Shown: piece after piece, positions 46,311 through 58,519 of the stretch
Position numbering within the stretch: the first letter of the stretch is position 1
Layout: every line of letters starts with the position of its first letter
Source of the DNA: Parasponia andersonii
Lineage: Eukaryota; Streptophyta; Magnoliopsida; Rosales; Cannabaceae
DNA: 64,000 nt
Reading direction: 5' to 3'
Assembly (NCBI GenBank): GCA_002914805.1
Contig: JXTB01000083.1
Location: 682,119-746,118, forward strand
The notes under the pieces: model-generated
Databases searched by the model: none
What the model was told of the DNA's origin: nothing
What the model saw: the letters and a program-made list of their open reading frames with translations, nothing else
Program-made: the position numbers and the translations under genes

Positions 46311-47561
46311 TAATAATTGGGAAATTAGGTAAAATATACATGAAGATAAGAATATTTTGGCATATATAATCAGTTTAAAAAATCTCTAAAAAAATATGCG
46401 TGTGGACAGAATTATCTTTAAAAATATTAAGAAAAAAATTATGTAAGTCATTTTTAACTGATTTGAATCTCTCTCCCGTATAAAACATTTCTCTCAACTG
46501 AAAATCTCAAGTAATTTGAGAATTATAATACTACATACACATAGAAACTTTGTTTTTATCTCTCACAATGCCCTTAAACTCATCATTTCCTTTTTTTTTT
46601 CTCTTTATTTTTCTCCAAATAGTTATAGGTATAGTTTAAAATAGTATATTCTCAAATTTCGAGATATTATGAAATAATTTATGTATTAAAAACTCATTTG
46701 AGGTTAATTTTTATGAGTTTTGATAAAAAAAATCACGATAATTTTCAATGAAAATTTTATTCTCAGTAAAATTTCGATAAAAATAGTAGTTTTGATAATT
46801 TCGATAACATTTTGATACAATTTCGGTGAAATGATATTTTTGATAATATTTCAATAAAGTGACATTTTTAAAAACTTTTGATATAATTTTGATGAATGGT
46901 ATTTTCGATACAATTTTATCAAAAATACCATTTTCATCGATATCATCATAATTGCATTTTAAAATTGTATAGAAAATTATCAAAAATACTAATTTATCAA
47001 AATATTATCAAAAATATTATTTTCATAAAAATTCATCAAAATTGCATCGACAATTATCAAAATACCATTTTCATCGAAATTTTAAGGAGAATATAATTTT
47101 CATCGAAATATCATTAAAAAAACATAGAAAATTATCGCGATTTTTTGTTAAAACTCGCAAAAATTAAACTTAAAATAGTTTTTCAGCACATAAATTACCT
47201 TATAATATTTCAAAATTTGATCATATACTATTTTAAACCATACCCATAACTATGTGAAGAAGAATGAAGCGAAAAGAGAGAGAAATAATGAGTTTGATGG
47301 TATTGTGAAAGATGAGAACAAGGTTTTGTGCAAGCAGTGAGTACTATAATTCTCAAATTAATTGAAATTTTCAGTCAAAAGATAGAGAGCATTTGTGCGA
47401 GAGAGAAATTCAGATAAGTTAAAAGTGACGTGCATAATATTTTTCTTAGTATTTTTAAGGATAGTTTTGTCCATATACATATTTTTTTAGAGATTTTTTA
47501 AAATATAAGCCAAAATATGCTTATTTTGATGCATATTTTACTTAATTTCTCTAATAATTTT
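46311..47561. mobile_element. foldback (long hairpin) element
   Basis: Two arms of about 600 bases each pair with one another. The left end AATTGGGAAATTAGGTAAAA matches the right end read on the minus strand, TTAGAGAAATTAAGTAAAA. Matching continues through AAAAAATCTCTAAAAAAATA, CTCAAGTAATTTGAGAATTA, ATCTCTCACAATGCC and GTTTAAAATAGTATAT to a central hairpin at 46891-46938 (TGGTATTTT...AAAATACCA). The inner 400 bases consist of short GATAATTTTCGAT-like units. By eye about three quarters of positions pair. No protein is encoded. It fits a foldback-type or hairpin MITE; the superfamily is open. Confidence 0.75.
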
Positions 47562-48055
47562 GCAAAACTAAATAAATAAATTAGCGGTATAATATAACTA
47601 GGTTAACGGGAAGACGACAACAACATCAAGAAACGAAATTGAAGATATAAAAAGTAGTTAAATAAAACACGACAAGAACTTTAGATAATGACAACGAAAT
47701 TTAACATGGACTGAAAGACGTCAAATGGTCCACTAAAAGAAAAAAAAAAATCAAAGTAGAAGGCAACAATAAATTCATATACAACGACGGTATATAAGAA
47801 CCAGATCTAGTCATCTACTGGAAAAAGCAACATGAACATAAAAAGGACAAACGACATGCTCATAACTTTTAAAGACAAAATATTGTTTCCCAAATTAACC
47901 GATAGAAAAAGTTTGAACATAAAAGTTGAATGTCGCTTCTCTGGCTACCCTAACCACATGTAAATGAATGAAAATATAACCCATAGTTACATGCATCATT
48001 GTTATCTAATTTAAATAGGGAGGAAAAAAATTGCTTAAGCAATAGAAATAATTAA

Positions 48056-48365
48056 GGAAAGAAATAAACATCCCACACATGTGTAAGTACAGTGCGGGGA
48101 AGATAATAATATAATCCGAAGAATATTCGTTCCAATGTTTATTTTCATCTTTTTAAAAATAATGAGTTTGAAGATTTAAATATGTGCGTATGTTTTTAAT
48201 CAACAAAAATAATAAACGAAGAATAAGCATCCATCTATATGCATATGCAGGTATAATGTGGGGAAAGTAATCAAATAATTCATAAAATATTTTGCCTAAT
48301 ATTCATTTTCATCTTTTTAAAAATAATGAGTTTGGAGACTAAAATATATACCAATGTTTTTAAAA
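48056..48365 (+). repeat. about 160-bp tandem duplication
   Basis: Copy 1 (about 48056-48219) and copy 2 (about 48220-48365) share TTCATCTTTTTAAAAATAAT, GAGTTTG(A/G)AGA and G(T/C)GGGGAA blocks in the same order. They differ by about 20 percent. Confidence 0.6.
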
Positions 48366-48922
48366 TTTTAAACTTTGAAAACTATTTAGTATATAGTTTT
48401 ATTTGATGTTGTATTAATTATGAAAAAAAAAAGTCATGGTAATTACTCAACATTATAATATTAGATTTTTTTTATTATTTTTTCGTTAATTAATGGTTAA
48501 TTTTTGATTTTTATCCATCGATTAATCCTCAAACTATTCCGCGTGTAAAATAATAATTAATGGGACTAGATTACGTTCAGTATCAACTGTCCACGTCCAC
48601 ACCATACTTTCAAAAACAAAACGACGAGCCGTTTTCGATTTTATAAGAACGACAAGTAGCAAGTTGGTTTCCCGTATAAACGACAAAGTTTCAAACCGTA
48701 AGTTGGCATGTCGTTTTACTCCGCGCCATGTCTTTTTACTAATTTGCTGGCTATGCGCAATGTTGAGCCGTTCGAATCAAATAAGCTGGAGACACCTAAA
48801 GCCCTTTTGCTAAAGCCCTAAACAACTCCAGGGGAGCTGGGTTTCGCTGAATCGCTACAGGTAGAGATTGATGCTGTGAAGTTGAGATACATAGTTGATT
48901 TTTTGCTTTGAGCTTATTAGCT
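48366..48922. other. promoter side of the small membrane protein gene
   Basis: No coding sequence. From about 48600 the sequence becomes less AT-rich. CTAAAGCCC and AAAGCCCTAAAC near 48797-48822 resemble telo-box/site-II-like elements of housekeeping plant promoters. No convincing TATA box. Confidence 0.35.
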
Positions 48923-49589
48923 ATGGAGGGATTACAGAAAGTGATTCGCAATTTTACCAAAGACTCAAATTTGGGGTCGTCTTCTTCGTCCTTTGAAACA
49001 CACCGTTTGAGTGAAGGACTCTCTGCTGCCTTATCTTCCTCAGACGAGTCTCGCATTCTGGTATCCAGATCTTCCAGGTACCCACTTCTCAATTCCCAGT
49101 ACCCGTTACTCTTTCTTCTTCCATTTTACAATTTTTCCTCTTTAACTTTTAGAATAATATCAAGTTTCTGAACTATTGTTACATTCCGGAGTAGGGACAA
49201 AGTTGTGCTTTAGTAGTGTTTAGTTGAAAGATTTTCCTTCCATACATGTAAATTCAGTATTTAAGCTAGTATTCTAGAACTAGTCTCAACAGTCCAAGTT
49301 GTTGAGGCTTTTTTTTTTTTTTTTTTTTTTATCTGTTCTGGTGAGATTGAAGTTTCGAACTGCAATTTGGATGATAAATTCAGCAACTTAGGCTAGTATT
49401 CCTTCTTCTTTGTCGTCGTTCGAAATGCCGATCTTTCTATGTTTGGATTGCAGACGGGTGGTGTCACTGTGGACATGCTCAAAGCTTTGTGCCATTTGCT
49501 TTGCCGTTGGAGTTGTCGTGGGTTACACTCTGAAGCGTCGTGTCCGACGCTGGGCATCTGTACTTCTTAAGCGGTTGAAAGATGATTGA
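48923..49589 (+). CDS. small single-pass membrane protein, unknown function
   Basis: Two exons (48923-49077 and 49454-49589) join in frame across a GT-AG intron into 96 residues. The N-terminal half is hydrophilic and Ser-rich (GSSSSSFETH, ALSSSDESR). A hydrophobic segment follows at about residues 60-78 (CSKLCAICFAVGVVVGYTL), then a basic tail (KRRVRRWASVLLKRLKDD). A single C-terminal membrane span with a short basic tail suggests a tail-anchored protein of the mitochondrial or plastid envelope; that is inference. I do not recognise the family. Support comes from the clean splice junction, the Arg codon completed across it, and the promoter-like upstream DNA. The ATG at 48923 is chosen because the frame just upstream has no other ATG. 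Confidence 0.75.
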
Positions 49590-50616
49590 ACGCTATCTCC
49601 TCCTCTTTATGATGTTCCAGTTTTTAAGTTTACAGTGAACAATTAATGATACTCTTAATTGTAAACGTTTACATCAGAAAGAATGCAATTTTCGTTGTTA
49701 TATTTTACTGAAAAGGTTTAGTGGCTGCTTTTTTTTTTTTTTTTACTTTTGGATTTACAGATAATATGAAATTGATTATCATTCCGGCACTTATATGTTC
49801 ACCCTCCTTGATTCAAGCTTTTTAGATTTTGGTTTTTGAGCCTTTGACTAAAATTGAGATCGTTTCACTTGGTGGCAAAGCTAAGCCTTACCCTATTGGC
49901 CATTCAGTCTTTGCCTCTTTTCTCTGGATGTTTACAGTGCTAAAGTTAATGTTCTGCCTGTATGTTTTTGTTGCTTATCCTAAATTAATATGGGCACTTT
50001 ATTTATCGTATATGCAATTTAAGGTACTGTACTTTATTTCCATGTTGTGACTGAATAACATGGTGCAGGGTGGAAATATGAACGGAAGATTAATTATATT
50101 CTTTTGTCTTTTCTAACTTGGGATACTGATAAAAATTCTGAGGCAGCAGCTGTTAATAGTTCATGAATTTGTTGTTGGATGCATACTAAATTATTGTTGG
50201 ACTAGTGGTTTGGATATTTACTAATTATGTTATTATTTCAATGTCCTATTTTTCGTGATTCGTAATGAAGGGCATATGCACATAAGCAAGCCAATTTGCA
50301 GATGCTAGGCATTACTTTGAAGTTCGATCTCAGTCAATACTAGAACAACTGAAACTCTAAAACTTGTTATTCTCTCTCTCTCTCTATCCCTTTTTTTTTA
50401 CACAATTTCACTCTTGTTTATTATATCTAATTCTTGTTCAGTATCATTTGTACTTGTAACGAAAATTGAATTTACATTTCTTTTGAGCTTACTATTATGG
50501 GACATATATACATATATATTTATATATGTATAAGTTATATATATTCTTTCCTTTTATGAATCATTTGAATGACTGCAATTAAATAGCAGCTCGGTGCTGA
50601 TGGTGATCCTATAGTT
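49590..50616. other. intergenic region between convergent genes
   Basis: 3' flanks of the small membrane protein gene and the RBOH gene. An open frame at 49829-50050 is hydrophobic, but starts from TTG and has no family resemblance. (CT)n lies near 50373-50388 and TA-rich DNA near 50505-50545. Confidence 0.45.
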
Positions 50617-53600
50617 TCAGAAATACTCCTTGTGGAATTCAAAGCGCGTGGATGTCTTTTGACTCATCTCATGTGATAGCTTATGCAGTTCCTTTGCCAA
50701 CACTGGCATCCCACAGTAGAAGACCCCTGCAAGTGAGAAGAAAATTGTTTTATTGGTAAAACATGACCCTTAGTCTACATAAGTTACTTGGTCTGGTGTA
50801 TGGTACTAGAATGACATTTTATACATGGTACCTTTAATTTATTTACTTTTTTGGAACTGAAACTCCAAAAATGTACGAATCTACTATCTAATTGTTTACG
50901 AAAGCAGTGTCCAATTTTCTGGTCGGGGTTTGGACTGAGATAATAAGGTTCGTAATAAGCTATCATGTTAGATCTCTTCAATTCTCTGGCATAAGCATTC
51001 TTAACATTTGATTCTCAAAAAGGATATATGATTTGGTGCAACCAACTCATTGTTAGTTGGCATGTTGAACTTTGTGGAACCTTGGTTTGTCAAGTTGTAT
51101 TACTTGTATATTTTTTTGTCTTTTAGCAGCAGGTGGATGGGTTGTTGAAACAGATTGCAGCTAGCAATTAGCAAGTAATAAGTAGCCTAATTTATACACC
51201 TAACTTTTACTCTTAAGTCAAAACAGTCATGCTTGAGTCAGAATGTTATAAGAATATCTTTACCTACTGTTGAATACGGATGCTTTGATGTTATTTTGGT
51301 AAACACTTCTTTCCAGTTTGGTCTTGCGAAGTGAGTCCTTACCTGCAAGAAACCAAAGTCAGAATACTTTAGAATTGTTTTGTTGGTGTCAACTGTTTTC
51401 CATCTTTTGATTGGCTACTCACAGAGGTTGGTTTTAGGGCTAAAACAAAATGAATTGAACATCTATGAACTGCATGATAAGAAAGCATACTCGGGTGCCG
51501 GAGAGGATGTCAAAACCATGTTTTGCATGGTTGAGAGCTTGGACCATGGTAATCAGGGTCGACCTCGCATCACCCTCTTCATAGACACTAGTAAGATAGT
51601 TGTGCATCTCAATCTGACCCTGATATTGAGTTTGTATAACAAAGATCGAGGGAAAAAGAGTCAGTCACTAGGCAGCTTATTCACTAGGAGTAAATGTACG
51701 TTTGAGTGAAACACTCTTCAATGTAGGATTACTTTATGATCCATTTGTGCAACATCATCCATGACTCCTTTAAACCATTCAAATGAGCCAGGTTCTCTGG
51801 TAACCCAGTAAAAATGGGCATTTGTTGTTCTCTGTGACTTCTTCTTTCCGCCAGGTGTTACATTTGACGATGTAAAACTATTCTGGCTGTCGTCTGATCT
51901 AGTGGTTTCCGTATTTGAATCCTTGGCCATGGATGCATTGGATTATAATTAGTAAATGAGAAAATCAATACAAAAGATGCAAATACAGTAACAAGGAGAG
52001 AATTTTATATACCTGTTGATCTTCTGCTCTTGTAGTGTTGATAAGATCTCTAACGATGCTTATAAAAGGTGTAGCTCCAATCCCAAGCCCTACCAGAAGC
52101 AAGACATCATAATTTCGATAGTCTTGTGCTGGTGCCCCATATGGACCATCAACAAACAATCTGGGTTGGCTGCATTGATTTTCCTGATTAATATTCCTAG
52201 AGATACGGAGAACTTAAAAAGTTTCGAAGGTGAAGTTATTTAAAGAATACCCTCTATGATATGGAATCCCAAGCTGATTAAAGTGAGCTCTACCAATCAC
52301 AGCTGACGGATCATTGCCTTCAGTAACAACTCGTTTTAATTCTTGTGTCCAGTCCCCTACTATTCGGATATGAACGCTGAGATAATCGTCTCCTGGCGCC
52401 GAGGTAATCGAAAAAGGGTGCCTGTAAAGAATAAACAGATGGTGGTCGGTTTGATCGATTTTTGAAGCTCGATAATTATATATGAAAATAGAGAAGCTGA
52501 AAAAGAAATATGGAGTTTCTTTTCTGATTAGACTCACCATTCAAATGGGGAGATTGATGGGCATTGTATAAATATGTACTGCCCACTTTTGTACTTAAAT
52601 CCAGGTGGCTTGGACATGATTAAGTTAAAAACATGCCCTGGTAGCACTGAAACCTGTTTACAGACATTCTATTTTGTCAATTTCTATACCAGGATACTCT
52701 GAACATCTCAAGTCAACTAATCAAGTTTAACTTCACCTTCAAAATTTTCACTGAATAATGCTCTGATCTACATGTTCGCAGACTACGTTCAGCTATATAC
52801 AGCACCAATGGAACAGAGATGTACATCCATGTCTGGAAAAATAACAAGGTATCAACATCCAGTACTTCTTCCAGCCATAACTTGAGAAATAAGTAAAAAA
52901 AGCTTTATATAAGTTGAAAAAATCTGACCGTTTTCTGATACCACTCGTGGGCCAAATACAAATATTGTCCGTGGATGAAGAGCAAAATGTAGACGAGACC
53001 CAGCAGGTGATGAGAGTACCAGAACGCATTGAAACCCGTCAGCTTGTTGAAAGGCGCCGGCAAACTGACCACGTTTCTGCGGAATCGACGGGCGGCAAGC
53101 GTGAATGCAATGGCCATGAACACCACCATTAGAATTCCAGTCACGCCTTCCGTACCTGTCAAAAGGTCTATGTAAGTCGGTTTTACACCGTCGAAGTCGG
53201 AGGATATGGCGGCGAATTTTTCTGGTGATGAGTTTGCTAGCCTCGGAAAGTCGCATAAAAGGTGGTTCCCGGCATGAAGTGTGACTGCAAGAGCTATACT
53301 ACACGCAATTACCTGCATAACAAATGTGTCTCGTTCTCAAGCTTGTTCCAAAGTCTAGAAGTTTTATTTTATTTATTTTCTAATTCAAAATAAATCGGCC
53401 GATTGGTGTGTACACGGTCAACTGAGTTAACTAGAATTGGACATTTATCTTAACATTTATTTCCTCCAATTTCGTAATTTTAAATTTGTGCGTTAGTGTT
53501 GTAATTTCAACTAATAATTTTTCGTGTGGTTAAAAATCAAATTACGTAATTGTTGCACTGATTCTAATATATATAAAACTAAGGATGATAACTTACACAT

Positions 53601-55574
53601 CGGGTTAGACAGAAAAAGAAAGTTGTTGCTAATTTTCTGGCTTTTGTTGGAGCAGAGTTTAAAAGCAAATATTCATGCTTATACCTTAGAAACGCTGAAT
53701 ATATATTAGACTTCCCCCCCCCTCACCTTGTGGAAATTGACGTTGTCGTCGAAGGGGACAAAGGTCCTAGCTCTGGTAGAGCGAAGCCAAGTCAAAGTGT
53801 TGCGACAAACGGGTAAGAGGATGAGAGCCATGTTGAGCTTGAGAGTCTCACCGGCGCCTTTGGCAATCGGCAAGCAGTAGCCCATGACTTGGAACGCCGC
53901 ATTTTGGCTGTACTGACAGAATTTCCAGGTGAAAAGGTAACCCATTGCAGTGGTCCACAACAATATTATCCACCCTCTCTGCCAATTTTTAAGCAACAGA
54001 TACTGAAGACACCCAGTGACCTGCCGCACCAGGTTCTTGGGCCTGATCGAGGAACTCAGGTTCTGGCTCCACCCCACACTCCCTATGCTCAGTGACCTGC
54101 TGTAGTTCATGTATGTGTCCCTTTGTAATAGCAGTTCTTCCAGCTGCCATAACTGAAGTACAATACACCAATATTCAATTAGTTTAAATTTTTAAAGGTC
54201 TGCAGTACTGCCGTAATAATTGAAGCCGCACGACTGTGATTGCGTACTACCTATATTAATTTTCACACTTATATTAACGTGTGATGCTAATAATATTATT
54301 AATAACAAACTTCAAATATTTTCTTTAAATGAGATGGTATATGTATAATTACCTCGATGTATCCTAGGTTTTCAGGGTCAAGTTCTTCCATGATTAGCGA
54401 TGCGTATTCTTCAGCTCGTTCCTTTAGCTGGCTAAGCTTGTTTGCGGAAGCACTTAGCATTATGAGCTGAGATTCCAAAACACAAATGAAATTATTAGAA
54501 GCTGAATTGGTCCATCGTGCTGATTAAAGTATATAATTTGTAACATGATTTAGTTTTTGATTGCCGAAGAAGATGGAACAGAAAATCATGAACTTGTTAT
54601 ATATTAGTAGTCCATATTTATGGCTTAAAAACTAATTTGTTGATTATCAGTTAGGCCGGATGTTTTATTGCTAACTAGCTTAAAGCTCAATATTTACATT
54701 CCATCCCATAAATATTCGAAACAATATCATTTTTGAAAAAATAAATGAAAAATGATAGACAAATGTCACCAACAGCTAATATGAAAAATTAATATTTTTT
54801 TTTTGTTTTTGAAAAAATAAAAAAAATTAGAAAAAGCCCATAAAGTTAGGTGAGAATAGTGACTTGCATTTGTTTAGGGAAAGAAAATAAAATAACAAAA
54901 AAAGGCGGGATTTTAAAATCCGAATTAAAAATTCCCTTACCTCTTGCACTTCATCTCTTGTGATTCGTCCATCTTCGTTGCTATCGGCCCTGAAAAAACA
55001 TAAAAATAAATTAAATAATTGAAACACGAGTCAATGAATAATTGTTGTGACAATACAATTATTAACTTATCATCCTCAACTTTATGCTCAGAAAATTAAA
55101 ATAAATTATTTTTTTCTTTTCCAGGAAATAAATTAGATCAAAACATCCTGAGGGTTGAGAACACAAAAATCACCGAAAATTAATTTAATTTCTGAAATGA
55201 GAAAAAAAAAACATGATTCTACAAAACAAATTGAGACTCCGGCGTCAGTCACCGTCGATTTGTCAATTACAAAATTTAATCGGACGGCGGAGAAAAAAAC
55301 AAGAAGACGTACGTACATTTCAAAGAAAATTTGAAGGCGCGCGTCGAAGCTCTGGTCCGAAATCTGTAACCAATAGTCGTGAAGCTCTTCTTTAGTTATC
55401 TTATCAATCTTCTGCCGTCTTCTTCTCGCCAATGCATCAAATATTCCAACCGCGAACTCCTTCGAATCCACCATTCCTTTACATCAAAATTCATAGTACA
55501 ATTATTATTATTATTATTATTATTTTTGTTTTCTCGGTAACCAAACAGAATTGTATACATATATATATATATGC

Positions 55575-55618
<44 letters not shown>

Positions 55619-56298
55619 GTACCTATGCATTCACCGAAGTCTTCTCTAGAAAGCAATCCGTTCTTGGAGAGCGAGTCGAACTTGGACTCAACTCGCCTCC
55701 ACAACTCGTCCGCGTTCTTCGCTCCCGTAGTCTTGTTGATGAATCTCAGACCGTTCAGGGCTCTCTGCGCGGTCGATCTCGAACGCTGAAGCTTCGCCCT
55801 GATTCTCCTAGCGTCGCGAGCGGATAATGCCGCCGACGCAGCCGCAGCCGGATCCTCCGTGTCCGACGTCGTCGACGCCCTCGACGACGGCGCCGCCGAC
55901 CTCAGCCACGGAATTTTCCGGCGAATGCTCCTCGAGGCATTGGAGAGAGTCCTCCCTATCAGCCGCCCTCCGCCGGCACTTGCCGCCGAAATCGAGGCCT
56001 CGTCGGCGGCGGGAGGCCTGGGAGTGGTCCCGGCCGTAGTAGTAGCAGTAGTCGGCGCGACGCTGCAAACGACGATGGAATCGTCGTCGTTTAGCTCCAA
56101 GGTAACTTCGACGAGGTCCTGATGATCGTTCCTGCAAAGATCGTTGAGGAAGACCGATAACATTGCTCCGCCGACTCCATAGTTGTCGGGTTCTGGATCC
56201 GATTCGGGTTCTAAATCTTCGTGTAAGTCGAATCCGCGGCTGTAACCCGACAATTTCGAACTACTATTTCTTCCAATCGAAGCTGGTGATGATTTCAT
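50617..56298 (-). CDS. RBOHE: respiratory burst oxidase homologue (NADPH oxidase), RBOHE-like
   Basis: Fourteen minus-strand exons join in frame to 951 residues: 56298-55623, 55476-55317, 54989-54941, 54466-54353, 54152-53727, 53312-52929, 52832-52737, 52653-52538, 52421-52251, 52169-52013, 51921-51733, 51619-51491, 51342-51264, 50726-50617. All introns are GT-AG. The N-terminal regulatory region has an EF-hand loop [12 protein letters not shown] (281-292). The ferric reductase core carries haem His at 488/492 and 576/589. The FAD motif HPFSITSAP is at 675-683, the NADPH motif GLGIGATP at 758-765, and the end is FEFHKEYF. The enzyme sits in the plasma membrane and moves electrons from cytosolic NADPH to apoplastic O2, giving superoxide; Ca2+ and phosphorylation control it. 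The N-terminus (MKSSP) and length near 950 fit the RBOHE clade better than RBOHD or F; the clade call is moderate. Confidence 0.94.
55572..55611. repeat. (TA)n microsatellite at the RBOH intron 1 donor
   Basis: A TA tract of about 18 units lies within intron 1 (55477-55622), starting about 11 bases after the splice donor on the minus strand (GTACATATGTGTATATA). Confidence 0.9.
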
Positions 56299-56369
56299 CC
56301 TAATAGTCGACTTTTACTTTATTTTTTCTATAAAAAAAAAAAAGAGAAAAATAATACAGAGAAATGAGA

Positions 56370-56400
56370 TAATGAGATATATATATATATATGTATATAA
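56370..56400 (-). promoter_or_regulatory. possible TATA region of the RBOH gene
   Basis: The minus strand reads CTTATATACATATATATATA about 75-100 bases upstream of the ATG at 56298. It is the only TATA-like block close to the start, though it overlaps a simple repeat. Confidence 0.3.
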
Positions 56401-56611
56401 GGTAGAGAGTAGAGAGACTGGTGTACTGAATGCTTGGGTTTTTGATTTCTTAGCTCCCTTTTTGTCTAAAATGTAGGGAATTAGAAAACAGAGGCTTTGG
56501 CTCACACGTTTGAGCTTAAATGGTCAAGGGGGGAAAAAAAAAAGAAACAAGACAAACACTTCCCAACCGATCCTCTCACACACAGTTTCAACGCTTTCTG
56601 GCCTAGTCGTG

Positions 56612-56612
<1 letters not shown>

Positions 56613-56660
<48 letters not shown>

Positions 56661-56661
56661 T
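56613..56661. repeat. (CT)n microsatellite upstream of RBOH
   Basis: About 24 CT units with one interruption, 315 bases upstream of the RBOH start. On the coding (minus) strand it reads (GA)n, a common plant promoter-proximal tract. Confidence 0.9.
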
Positions 56662-56699
56662 GCTGAGTAGTTGGGGTTCGGGTTTTTTTTTGCTCATGG

Positions 56700-58417
56700 A
56701 ATGAAAAATGCCTCCAAATTTATTAACAATATTCTCCAATTAGAATTTGTAATGAAATAAGACAACATTCCAAACCCATGAAAAAAACTAAGGAAAGAAA
56801 GAAAGAAAGAATATATATATTTGAAAATATATATTGTTTTCAGTTGGCGGNAATGAGGAGATCGAGTGATGGAACTAATTAAGCTTTAATAAGGCTATTT
56901 TCGTACGTGCCATATAGGGGAGGAGCTGTCCATGCCTCCTGTCCTAAAAATACGGCAATTGCGCCACGTAATCTTTTATCAGACGGTAATTCTATTTTTG
57001 TATATTTGAGTTTTTTTTTATAAATTATTTGTAAATTTGTATATTTTAGAAAGGCAAGAGGCAAACGAGCGCTCTCCAAAAAATATATATAATAAATGTA
57101 CAGAATAGACTAGATAAATGGAATTTGATTTAAATAAAGTGAGGAGGATGAGAGATTAAGAGAGAAACAGCTCAAAAAGCCTACAATAATATCTATTATA
57201 TGAGTTAATATGTTACACAGAGATACTTGTGCGTTGTTTATATAGAGACGACAAATAAAATATAGGGGAATGGGTCAAAATGTCAAATCTGTAAGGTGAA
57301 CGATGCGACATTCAACATCCGTCGAATATCTCAGTTGCCTTTTCAGGTCTCCTCTACGAGTGATCTCTAATCCTTAACACAATAATAATCGCTTCCTATT
57401 TTTGCGATTAAGTGTTTTATTTACGTAATTCTTTCTTATATATATATATATATATATATATTATATTCGAATCTTTTTTCCCTTCGAAAAAAACATTTAT
57501 ATATACAGTTCCTGAAGAAACTTTTACGAAGAAATAAAATACAACTATATATCGTAATTATCGTATGACTTTTTCTTTCGTATAGATATGTGCATTCAGT
57601 TAAAATGATCATACTATACAACCATATATAATAATTAAATGTAGGTCTATCATTAAAATTTTATCGGAGATTCATTTTCTCCGGGCCATTTTCGTAATGT
57701 TTGCCATGATTTTGATTCGTGAGATGACAAAATAAAAAGATATAATAGATGAATTCAATACGAATTCTCAAGGATATTATTTAAATGGTATATGAGTTCC
57801 ACATGACGCAGTATAGACTTACTAAATCTACGAAGGTTAGCGCTGAAATTTGTTTGAGGTCTGCATCAGACGGACCGTCAGAATAGTTAGCCGAATTTAA
57901 GCGGCCTCAAACATGTGGTCTGGAGCTCTTGAGACTTTATAGTTCTCCTTCCTCACAAGTGACATTCAACCCCAGACTCAGACAGAGTATTTAATGCTCT
58001 CTCACAGTCATCATGTGCATTAGATGAACCACTTTACGAGCTACAGATAACCATGATCTCGTCTGGTATAGACACATATTAGAAGAGATCGTAGTGAGCA
58101 AGCAACATCGAATCAAAGGAAGTTGCGGCATCCATATTCTACGATTTTTGGAGCACATCGCAGGGAAAAGGAGGTAATTGGTCCTAAAATTAAAGGATTG
58201 AGCACTTGATTTCAGGGGTAGCACATTTTTTAGAAAAAGGGATTATGATTACTCATTTGTTATCACTATTATCATTCTGTTAGCCTGTGAGAAAAATATC
58301 CGACTTAAGTATCGAAGAGTCTTGTAAGTGTCCACCCTCGACTTCCTCTCCGGAATCAAGAACATAGTTAAATCAAACCAAAGAAAATACATAGACCGTT
58401 GGTAGAAAAATGTACCA
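56700..58417. other. gene-free DNA leading into a Tat 5' LTR
   Basis: No gene seen. An N lies at 56851 and a (TA)n tract at about 57437-57461. The right part, probably from about 57.8 kb to 58417, should be the 5' LTR of the Tat element that follows, because a primer binding site starts at 58421. Its left border cannot be fixed without the partner LTR. Confidence 0.45.
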
Positions 58418-58420
58418 ATA

Positions 58421-58438
58421 ATTTGGCGCCATTTGTGA
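58421..58438 (+). other. Tat primer binding site
   Basis: ATTTGGCGCCATTTGTGA follows GTACCA, the likely LTR end, with the same short ATA spacer seen in the first Tat element. TTTGGCGCC plus (A/G)TxTGTG is the usual Tat primer site. Confidence 0.7.
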
Positions 58439-58519
58439 GAAAATATGAGAGAAAGAAAAATCAGAAACTTGAAGTCAACTCTCTCTCCCTAAAAAGCCAT
58501 TCGATATTAGATGTCACTA

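Noticed and set aside
46711..47096. Two 66-90-codon open frames rich in Ile, Tyr, Asn
   Set aside because: They lie in the repeated core of the foldback element and mirror each other.
49829..50050. Hydrophobic 73-codon open frame
   Set aside because: Begins at TTG in the 3' flank of the small gene, with no family or splice support.
52852..53256. 134-codon minus-strand open frame in another phase
   Set aside because: Out-of-phase shadow of the RBOH exon at 52929-53312.
55808..56137. Open frames in both strands over RBOH exon 1
   Set aside because: GC-rich coding exon gives long shadows; only the frame from 56298 joins the rest of RBOH.
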